Assembly (NCBI GenBank): GCA_046735265.1
Contig: JBKPSZ010000313.1
Span: 1 to 10,584 of the forward strand
DNA from: DATBFU01 sp046735265
Lineage (GTDB): Bacteria > Acidobacteriota > Thermoanaerobaculia > UBA5066 > Gp7-AA6
DNA length: 10,584 nucleotides
Direction of reading: 5' to 3'
The notes under the pieces are model-generated. The model searched no databases. It saw only the letters and a program-made list of their open reading frames with translations, and had not been told where the DNA came from. The position numbers and the translations under genes are program-made. This document shows positions 6,175 to 10,584 of the stretch, in pieces (position 1 is the stretch's first letter; the number at the start of each line of letters is the position of its first letter).

Positions 6175-7433
6175 GCTTTCTTCTCTTCCTTCCCCTTCTT
6201 GTCGCTCTCCTTCTCGATGACGACCTTGTCGCCTTCCTTGACCTGACGCAGCACTTTGAACGGGCCGGTCACGATCTCGGCGCCGAGCGCCGGCCCCTTC
6301 TTCAACTCGATCATCAGCTCGCCGGCGAGACCCGTCTCGACTTTCACGAAATCGAGCTTGCCGTCCTTGACGACGTAGACGCCCTCTTCCGTCTCGGGGC
6401 GGCCCGAGGCGCGCGGTCCCTTGTCGTTCTTCTTCGGCACGTCTCGCACGACGAGCGCCTGGATCGGAATGGCGGTGGCGGCGCTCTGGCGTCCGGTCTC
6501 GATCTCGGCCGTCACAGAGAATCCCGGGCGGATGGTCTCGGGCGGCTTCTCCACCCGGATCTTCACCTTGAAGTTGATCGCTTCGGATCCCTGGGTCAGC
6601 GAGAGCAGGTCGGGATCGTTCTTCGGGATCGGCGACGAGCCGACCTCGGTCACGAGACCGGGGAACGTCCGGCCGGGATACGCGTCGATCGAAAGGGACG
6701 CCGATTGCCCGATCTTGACCTGAGGCACGGAAGTCTCGTCCACCATCATCACCGCTTCGACCTCTCCCATGTCGGAGATCGTCAGAAGCTGCGTTCCCGG
6801 GTTGTTCATGGTCCCGATCACCGTGACTTCGCCTTCCTTCACTGGCAGCGCCGTCACGATTCCGTCGATCGGCGCGGTCACGGTCGTCTTCGAGAGCGAG
6901 TCGCGGCTCCCGAGAAGATCGGCGGAAGCCTGGTTCATCCGCTGCTCGGTCGCGGCGAGGGTGGCCTCGGCCGTGTCGAGCATGGACTTGGCTTTCTGGT
7001 ACTCGGCCTCCGACAGGATGTGGGCGTCGTAGTTCCCCTTGGCGCGCTGATAGTCGAGCTTCGCCTGCGCCGCGTTGGCCTTGGCGGCGTCGAGGTCATG
7101 GCGCATCGCCGCGAGCGACGCCTCGCGTCCCTGCGCGGCCGCGGCGAGCTGCGCCTTGTCGATCTGGAGAAGCAGCTGTCCCCGCTTGACGTGGTCCCCT
7201 TCCTTGACGGCGAGGTTGACGATCTGGCCCATGACGAGCGCCGACAGGTCGACCTTGCGGCGGGCCTGAATCTTTCCGTTAGCCGTGACCTTGGCGAGGA
7301 GATCGACCTTCTCGACTTTCGCGGTGGTCACCCGGGCGAGGTTGCGGTCCCTTCCCGAGAGCGAAAAGGCGAGGATCGCGCCGAGGCCGAGCACCACGGC
7401 CGCCCCGACGATGATTTTGACTTTCTTCGACAT
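6171..7433 (-). CDS. Membrane-fusion (periplasmic adaptor) protein, MacA/HlyD-like
   Basis: A 420-residue adaptor that would link inner-membrane permeases to an outer-membrane channel. Residues 5-26 form one N-terminal membrane anchor with no lipobox cysteine. A first lipoyl half-motif spans about 62-92 (VMGQIVNLAVKEGDHVKRGQ), and an alanine-rich coiled-coil hairpin about 95-180. The second lipoyl half covers about 183-222 (TAPIDGIVTALPVKEGE), followed by beta-barrel and membrane-proximal domains to about 408. The tail is unusually lysine/glutamate-rich (409-420). The length is slightly above a typical MacA. ATG at 7431-7433 follows GGGAGG with a 4-base gap. It is the first protein gene of the minus-strand operon and overlaps the first permease by 4 bases. 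A tRNA-Arg gene lies 114 bases upstream on the same strand. The substrate is unknown; MacAB relatives export macrolides, peptides, lipids or siderophores. Confidence 0.92.
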   Translation of the reverse strand: MSKKVKIIVGAAVVLGLGAILAFSLSGRDRNLARVTTAKVEKVDLLAKVTANGKIQARRKVDLSALVMGQIVNLAVKEGDHVKRGQLLLQIDKAQLAAAAQGREASLAAMRHDLDAAKANAAQAKLDYQRAKGNYDAHILSEAEYQKAKSMLDTAEATLAATEQRMNQASADLLGSRDSLSKTTVTAPIDGIVTALPVKEGEVTVIGTMNNPGTQLLTISDMGEVEAVMMVDETSVPQVKIGQSASLSIDAYPGRTFPGLVTEVGSSPIPKNDPDLLSLTQGSEAINFKVKIRVEKPPETIRPGFSVTAEIETGRQSAATAIPIQALVVRDVPKKNDKGPRASGRPETEEGVYVVKDGKLDFVKVETGLAGELMIELKKGPALGAEIVTGPFKVLRQVKEGDKVVIEKESDKKGKEEKKA

Positions 7434-7547
7434 CGAGCCTCCCGAATCACGGACAACCTTTGAGGTTACTGCTATTTCTACGGGGCGAAAGGTGGAAAGT
7501 TCGAGCCGGATCGGGCGGCTTCAGCGCGTCGGGCCGACAGTCGAAGT
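7434..7547 (-). promoter_or_regulatory. Spacer between tRNA-Arg and the adaptor gene
   Basis: This 114-base spacer contains the adaptor's ribosome binding site (GGGAGG, 7438-7443) and a perfect small dyad AACCT / AGGTT with a 3-base loop (7455-7467). There is an AT-richer patch around 7467-7480 (minus strand TAGAAATAG), where a -10 box could lie. I see no convincing -35 box, and no GC-rich hairpin followed by a T-run that would end the tRNA transcript. Read-through from the tRNA promoter into the exporter operon is therefore possible. Confidence 0.3.
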
Positions 7548-7624
7548 TGGTGCGCCCAGGAGGATTTGAACCCCCAACCTCCTGATCCGTAGTCAGACGC
7601 TCTATCCAGTTGAGCTATGGGCGC
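7548..7624 (-). tRNA. tRNA-Arg(ACG), CCA encoded
   Basis: A full cloverleaf reads on the minus strand. The acceptor stem is GCGCCCA / TGGGCGC, the D arm GCTC-AACTGGATA-GAGC, and the anticodon arm TCTGA-CTACGGA-TCAGG. The variable loop is AGGTT, the T arm GGGGG-TTCAAAT-CCTCC, the discriminator A, and CCA is encoded at 7548-7550. The body is 74 bases plus CCA. The anticodon at positions 34-36 is ACG (arginine, CGN codons). A34 of this tRNA is the standard bacterial substrate of the deaminase TadA, whose gene begins 142 bases away on the other strand. Confidence 0.97.
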
Positions 7625-7634
7625 AGGGGGGCAA

Positions 7635-7663
7635 AGGGTAATGAAAACCCTTCGGGTTTTCAA
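7635..7663 (-). promoter_or_regulatory. Predicted promoter of tRNA-Arg(ACG)
   Basis: On the minus strand TTGAAA (7658-7663) is followed after exactly 17 bases by TACCCT (7635-7640). The -10 box keeps the three most conserved positions of the sigma-70 hexamer. A GC-rich discriminator follows, as is usual for stable RNA genes under stringent control. Transcription would start a few bases before the mature tRNA 5' end at 7624. The 17-base spacer is largely occupied by a palindrome, listed separately. Confidence 0.55.
7643..7661. other. Perfect palindrome GAAAACCC-TTC-GGGTTTTC
   Basis: An 8-base-pair perfect inverted repeat with a 3-base loop. It sits in the divergent region between tRNA-Arg and tadA and overlaps the end of the predicted tRNA -35 box. 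Its A-tract/GC-stem/T-tract form resembles a bidirectional intrinsic terminator. On the plus strand no gene ends nearby, so a terminator would only stop antisense transcription from the exporter/tRNA region. On the minus strand it would protect the tRNA from upstream read-through. It could equally be an operator. Confidence 0.5.
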
Positions 7664-7665
7664 GC

Positions 7666-7693
7666 TGTCCGCCGCGAGCTATCAGCTTTCAGC
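7666..7693 (-). repeat. Array of four degenerate 7-base repeats (GCKGAHA), left arm
   Basis: Read on the minus strand the units are GCTGAAA, GCTGATA, GCTCGCG and GCGGACA, abutting. The third is a poor match. Three of the four units recur in the opposite orientation 34 bases away, so the two arrays form an imperfect inverted repeat between the divergent tRNA-Arg and tadA genes. Confidence 0.65.
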
Positions 7694-7727
7694 CTAAGCG
7701 GTTAGAACGGCCGCATCCCGGCGTCCG

Positions 7728-7755
7728 GCTGAAAGCGGAAAGCGGACAGCTGATA
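7728..7755 (+). repeat. Array of four degenerate 7-base repeats (GCKGAHA), right arm
   Basis: The units are GCTGAAA, GCGGAAA, GCGGACA and GCTGATA, abutting and followed by GC. It mirrors the left array and ends 10 bases before the tadA start codon. It therefore replaces any ordinary Shine-Dalgarno region; none is seen before tadA. Confidence 0.7.
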
Positions 7756-7765
7756 GCTTCCTGGG

Positions 7766-8251
7766 ATGCCCTTCTCCGAAGACGATCGACACTTCATGAA
7801 GGAGGCGCTCGCCTTCGCGAGGATCGCCTTCGGCGAGCAGGAAGTGCCGGTCGGCGCCGTCGTGGTCCGCGACGGGAAGATGATCGGCCGCGGCCGCAAC
7901 CGGCGCGAGGCGGCCGCCGATCCGACCGCCCACGCCGAGATCGAAGCGATGCGCGAGGCGGCGCACGCCGTCGGCACCTGGCGATTGGACGGAGCGACGC
8001 TCTACACGACGGTCGAGCCATGCGCGATGTGCGCCGGAGCGGCGGTCAACGGACGCATCTCCCGGATCGTCTTCGGGTGCGCCGATCCGAAAGCGGGCTA
8101 CTGCGGCACGCTCGGCAACATCCCGCAGGATCCGCGCCTGAACCACCGATGCGAAGTCGAAGGAGGGCTGCTCGGCGAGGACGCAGCCGAGCTCCTCCGT
8201 CTCTTCTTCCAGGCGCGCCGGCCTTCGAAAGCGGCAGGAGAGGGCACGTAG
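7766..8251 (+). CDS. tadA: tRNA-specific adenosine deaminase TadA
   Basis: A 161-residue zinc enzyme that deaminates adenosine 34 of tRNA-Arg(ACG) to inosine, so that one tRNA can read CGU, CGC and CGA. Zinc ligands and catalytic residues are all present: H56 and the proton-shuttling E58 in PTAHAEIEAM (53-62), and C86 and C89 in VEPCAMCAGA (83-92). The substrate-side motifs EVPVGAVVV (26-34), RIVFGCADPKAG (100-111) and LNH (125-127) also match the family. The length is typical. ATG at 7766 places about 10 residues before the first helix, as in known TadA proteins, although no clear Shine-Dalgarno precedes it. The gene is flanked by two tRNA genes: divergent tRNA-Arg(ACG), its own substrate, and co-directional tRNA-Ser(CGA) 64 bases downstream. 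The guanine deaminase branch of this fold is less likely given the strong TadA motifs. Confidence 0.96.
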   Translation: MPFSEDDRHFMKEALAFARIAFGEQEVPVGAVVVRDGKMIGRGRNRREAAADPTAHAEIEAMREAAHAVGTWRLDGATLYTTVEPCAMCAGAAVNGRISRIVFGCADPKAGYCGTLGNIPQDPRLNHRCEVEGGLLGEDAAELLRLFFQARRPSKAAGEGT

Positions 8252-8257
8252 GAGGAT

Positions 8258-8315
8258 CGGGATCCCGGCGGATTCGGACGATCTCGACCCTGCTACCATG
8301 GCGCCCCCCCGGCGC
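8258..8315 (+). promoter_or_regulatory. Leader region of tRNA-Ser: palindrome, -10-like box, GC-rich dyad
   Basis: After tadA there is a perfect 10-base palindrome CGGGATCCCG (8258-8267). A -10-like TACCAT (8294-8299) follows, resembling the TACCCT before tRNA-Arg, with no good -35 box; the nearest candidate, TTCGGA at 8273-8278, is only 15 bases away. A dyad GCGCC / GGCGC (8301-8305, 8311-8315) then abuts the mature tRNA 5' end. The dyad could act in the GC-rich discriminator or in the precursor leader. Confidence 0.35.
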
Positions 8316-8405
8316 GGAGAGGTGCTGGAGTGGTTGATCAGGCCGGTCTCGAAAACCGGTAAGCCCGAAAGGGTTTCGAGGGTTCGAATCCCTCCCTCTC
8401 CGCCA
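8316..8405 (+). tRNA. tRNA-Ser(CGA), CCA encoded
   Basis: A class II tRNA with an 87-base body plus encoded CCA (8403-8405). The acceptor stem is GGAGAGG / CCTCTCC, the D arm CTG-GAGTGGTTGAT-CAG, and the anticodon arm CCGGT-CTCGAAA-ACCGG. The long variable arm is built on AAGCCC / GGGTTT. The T arm is GAGGG-TTCGAAT-CCCTC and the discriminator is G, as expected for serine. The anticodon at the central loop positions is CGA, reading UCG. Confidence 0.97.
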
Positions 8406-8468
8406 TCGTCGCCGTCGCTTGCGAGCTCATTCTTGGCGGCCGCGCGCCGAATGACTGTCCGGATGTCG

Positions 8469-8489
8469 GGGCGGGGCTTGTCCCCGCCC
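8469..8489. repeat. REP-like GC-rich palindrome, unit 1
   Basis: GGGCGGGG and CCCCGCCC form a perfect 8-base-pair stem around CTTGT. It lies in the 243-base non-coding stretch after tRNA-Ser. It has no T-tract on either side, so it does not look like an intrinsic terminator. The form resembles GC-rich palindromic elements scattered between genes in many bacterial genomes. Confidence 0.6.
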
Positions 8490-8505
8490 GCCGTGATCGG
8501 AGAAG

Positions 8506-8522
8506 AGGCACCGCGTGTGCCT
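8506..8522. repeat. Small hairpin AGGCAC-CGCGT-GTGCCT
   Basis: A perfect 6-base-pair inverted repeat with a 5-base loop, between the two larger palindromes. With them it makes a series of three hairpins in about 90 bases upstream of the ABC transporter genes. Confidence 0.4.
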
Positions 8523-8530
8523 GCACCGGA

Positions 8531-8556
8531 CTTGCGGGCGGCCGCAAGGGCCGCCC
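8531..8556. repeat. REP-like GC-rich palindrome, unit 2, with two exclusive folds
   Basis: GGGCGGCC (8536-8543) pairs with GGCCGCCC (8549-8556) around GCAAG. The overlapping CTTGCGG (8531-8537) can instead pair with CCGCAAG (8542-8548) around GCGG. The two hairpins cannot coexist. The remaining 92 bases to the ABC ATPase start hold only a weak TAAACT box (about 8609) and no clear Shine-Dalgarno. Confidence 0.55.
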
Positions 8557-8648
8557 CGACGAAGATGGCAAGACGGGCCGCATCCCCGAGCGAGCCGCCG
8601 CGACGGGGATAAACTCCCATCCGTCCCGGACGTAGATACCGATATCCC

Positions 8649-9575
8649 ATGGAACATACCGTCGAGCTCCAAGACGTCTGCAAGTCCTTCGGCAAGTTCC
8701 GCGCCGTCGACGGCTTGAGCTTCCGGGTTCCCCGCGGCGTGATCTTCGGCCTGCTCGGTCCGAACGGGGCGGGCAAGACGACGTCGATCCGCATGATCAT
8801 GAACATCACCGCTCCCGACTCGGGGACGATCCGAGTCCTCGGGCGAGCGATGGACCGGGAGAGCCAGAACCGCATCGGTTACCTGCCGGAGGAGCGCGGG
8901 CTCTACCGGAAGATGAAGGTGATCGACCACCTCCTCTTCCTGGCCGACATCAAGAACGTGGACCGGGAGTCGGCCAAGAAGCGGATCGCCGAGTGGCTGG
9001 ACAAGATGGAGCTGCGCCCGTGGCTCCAGAAGAAAGTGGACGAGCTCTCCAAGGGAATGCAGCAGAAGGTTCAATTCATCGCGACGATCGTGCACGACCC
9101 CGAGATCCTCATTCTGGACGAAGTCTTCTCGGGCCTCGATCCGATCAACGCGGCGCTCGTCAAGGAATACCTGATGGATTTCCGTTCGCGCGGGAAGACG
9201 ATCCTCTTCTCGACACACGTGCTCGAGCAGGCGGAGAAGCTCTGCGACGAGATCGTCCTCATGGCGAAGTCGAAGAAGATCCTCGAAGGGAATCTGCGGG
9301 AATTGAAACGGAAGCGCGCGGGAGACGAGCTTCGCCTTTCCGTTCGCGCGTCCGCGGCCGAGGTCGCGAGCCTTCCCGGCGTCCGCGCCTCGACCGCCGC
9401 CAACGGCGAGTTCATCGTGTCGCTCGAGCCGGGCGTCGACCGGCGCGACTTCCTGCGCCGATGCCTCGAGCGGCACGAGATCCAGTCCTTTTCGCAGCGG
9501 GAGCCCGAGCTCGAGGAGATCTATCTCGCCGCGGTCAAGGAAGCGGGGATGGAAGAGACCCGCACGATCGAGTGA
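8649..9575 (+). CDS. ABC transporter ATP-binding protein, NatA/YhaQ type
   Basis: A 308-residue cytoplasmic ATPase. The Walker A motif is GPNGAGKTT (37-45). The Q-loop region reads IGYLPEERGLY (76-86), with glutamate where most ABC proteins have glutamine, which I recall as usual in this subfamily. The signature is LSKGMQQKVQ (133-142), Walker B ILILDE (153-158), D-loop SGLDP (161-165) and the switch histidine H190 in FSTH. Most relatives have DEP after Walker B; here it is DEV. Residues about 215-305 form a C-terminal extension resembling DUF4162, common in ATPases of ABC-2 exporters. ATG at 8649 gives the normal distance to the first strand, although no Shine-Dalgarno is evident. The permease gene follows after 7 bases, so the two form an operon. 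By family this is an exporter, linked in some bacteria to sodium, peptide or antibiotic stress. The substrate is not readable here. Confidence 0.93.
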   Translation: MEHTVELQDVCKSFGKFRAVDGLSFRVPRGVIFGLLGPNGAGKTTSIRMIMNITAPDSGTIRVLGRAMDRESQNRIGYLPEERGLYRKMKVIDHLLFLADIKNVDRESAKKRIAEWLDKMELRPWLQKKVDELSKGMQQKVQFIATIVHDPEILILDEVFSGLDPINAALVKEYLMDFRSRGKTILFSTHVLEQAEKLCDEIVLMAKSKKILEGNLRELKRKRAGDELRLSVRASAAEVASLPGVRASTAANGEFIVSLEPGVDRRDFLRRCLERHEIQSFSQREPELEEIYLAAVKEAGMEETRTIE

Positions 9576-9582
9576 GGAGCCG

Positions 9583-10584
9583 ATGAGCTGGAGGAAGATC
9601 TTCGCCGTCATCCGCCGCGAGTACATCGAGCGCGTCCGCACGAAGGGTTTCTGGATCGGGACGGCGTTGATCCCGATCTTCTTTCTTCTCTACATCGGGA
9701 TCCAGATCGTGACGAGCCGCAAGGCGGGGGGCGAGCGCCGGCTCGCCATCGTCGACGTTTCAGGGCGCATGTACGAGCCCCTCGCGGCGGAGCTCAAAGT
9801 GCGTGAGGAGAAGGCCCGGCAGGAGGCCTCGCGCGATCAGGGCGTTCGCTGGGTCCTCGAGCGGCGCTCCGTTTCGGGAGATCTCGCTGCCACGAAGGAG
9901 GTGCTCCGAAAGGAGCTCCTCGGAAAGAAGATCGACGCCTACCTCGTCCTCGATCCCGCCGACATCGAAAAGGACCGGCTGGAGTACTACTCGACGACCG
10001 TCTCCGAGTTCGTGGCGATGACGCAGCTCGAGCGGGCCGTCAACCACGTCATCCTGAAGGAGCGGATTGCCCGGCGGGGCCTGCCGGACGACCTCGCGTC
10101 GTATCTGGAGCGCCGCGCGGACCTGAAGCCCTTCAAAGTGACGGACCGAGGCACCGCCGAGGAGAAGGGAGCCGGGATCTTCACGGCCATCATCTTCATG
10201 GTCATCCTGTACTCGACCTTCCTCATGTACGGGATGCAGAACATGAAGGGAGTGATCGACGAGAAGACCAACCGGATCGTGGAGGTCATCATCGCCTCGG
10301 TGCGCCCGACCGAGCTCATGCTCGGAAAGATCGTGGGGATCGGGCTCGTCGGCCTGACCCAGTACCTGATCTGGGCCCTGATCGCCGCGAACCTCTCGCT
10401 CCCCGCGATCGGCGGACTGTTCCTGGCGCGCGGGATGGAAGCGCCCGCGATCCCGATCACGACGATCGTCTACTTCGTGCTGTTCTTCATCTGCGGCTAC
10501 TTCCTCTACGCGTCGATCTACACCGCGATCGGCGCGCCGTTCAACACGGACCAGGAGGCGCAGCAGCTCGCCATGGTCCCGATG
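9583..10584 (+). CDS. ABC-2 type permease, NatB/YhaP type (3' end outside window)
   Basis: The frame is open from ATG at 9583 to the last base (334 codons), so the protein is cut. The start follows GAGGAG with a 3-base gap and lies 7 bases after the ATPase stop. The N-terminus is cytoplasmic (RREYIERVRTKGFW, residues 11-24), then a first membrane helix (about 24-44) and a long extracytoplasmic region (about 48-195). Next come helix 2 (about 198-217) and the conserved cytoplasmic segment MKGVIDEKTNRIVEVIIASV (221-240), characteristic of NatB-like permeases. Further helices lie at about 246-270 and 293-315. Two or three more helices are expected beyond the window. It should form the membrane part of an exporter with the preceding ATPase. 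Confidence 0.92.
   Translation, partial: MSWRKIFAVIRREYIERVRTKGFWIGTALIPIFFLLYIGIQIVTSRKAGGERRLAIVDVSGRMYEPLAAELKVREEKARQEASRDQGVRWVLERRSVSGDLAATKEVLRKELLGKKIDAYLVLDPADIEKDRLEYYSTTVSEFVAMTQLERAVNHVILKERIARRGLPDDLASYLERRADLKPFKVTDRGTAEEKGAGIFTAIIFMVILYSTFLMYGMQNMKGVIDEKTNRIVEVIIASVRPTELMLGKIVGIGLVGLTQYLIWALIAANLSLPAIGGLFLARGMEAPAIPITTIVYFVLFFICGYFLYASIYTAIGAPFNTDQEAQQLAMVPM

Noticed and set aside
5203..6246. A 347-codon plus-strand open frame opposite the first permease
   Set aside because: Same shadow composition. The minus-strand protein has full MacB-type motifs.
7643..7661. Terminator of a plus-strand gene
   Set aside because: No plus-strand gene ends upstream of it within 5 kb. I list it as a palindrome with uncertain role.
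7548..8405. Integrated element using the tRNA genes as attachment sites
   Set aside because: No integrase, and no direct repeat of either tRNA 3' end was seen in the window. Both tRNAs look intact.
8515..8718. A small plus-strand gene between tRNA-Ser and the ABC ATPase
   Set aside because: It runs through the hairpins and into the ATPase in another frame, with arginine/proline/serine-rich sequence and no ribosome binding site.
7694..8875. A 393-codon minus-strand open frame
   Set aside because: It crosses tadA, the tRNA-Ser gene, the palindromes and the start of the ABC ATPase, all well supported on the plus strand.
8427..9641. A 404-codon minus-strand open frame opposite the ABC ATPase
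   Set aside because: It lacks any recognisable motif, and the plus-strand product has every ABC signature.

Overview
The window is GC-rich and gene-dense, with short intergenic gaps, GTG/TTG starts beside ATG, and several short palindromic or degenerate tandem repeats between genes. Multiple MacB-type FtsX permeases in one operon, with this style of intergenic repeat, recall Acidobacteriota and similar GC-rich soil or sediment lineages. That placement is only an impression. Nothing in the window is a phylogenetic marker strong enough to fix it.

Layout. (1) Positions 1-2277, plus strand: the C-terminal part of a regulator combining a winged-helix domain with an FCD ligand-binding domain, then an APC-superfamily amino acid/amine permease. 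They may form a sensor/transport pair. (2) Positions 2284-7433, minus strand, converging on the permease with a 6-base gap: a tripartite-type export operon. It reads, in transcription order, a membrane-fusion adaptor (MacA/HlyD-like) and three MacB/FtsX-type permeases. The last two permeases are close tandem paralogues. No ATP-binding subunit lies next to them. The middle permease has no canonical start codon: an ATA sits exactly where its paralogue has ATG, 7 bases after a Shine-Dalgarno-like sequence. (3) Positions 7548-8405: tRNA-Arg(ACG) on the minus strand, divergent from tadA, then tRNA-Ser(CGA) on the plus strand. TadA is the enzyme that converts A34 of tRNA-Arg(ACG) to inosine, so the enzyme and its substrate gene share one intergenic region. 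That region also holds two inverted arrays of degenerate 7-base repeats and a perfect palindrome inside the predicted tRNA promoter. (4) Positions 8406-8648: a non-coding stretch with three GC-rich hairpins, two of REP-like appearance. (5) Positions 8649-10584, plus strand: an ABC ATPase of the NatA/YhaQ type and its NatB/YhaP-type permease, which is cut by the window end.

Most genes belong to families I recognise, and I see no wholly new system. The points most worth checking are the ATA start, the tadA/tRNA-Arg(ACG) pairing, the non-GntR FCD regulator, the exporter operon without an ATPase, and the two families of degenerate short tandem repeats.
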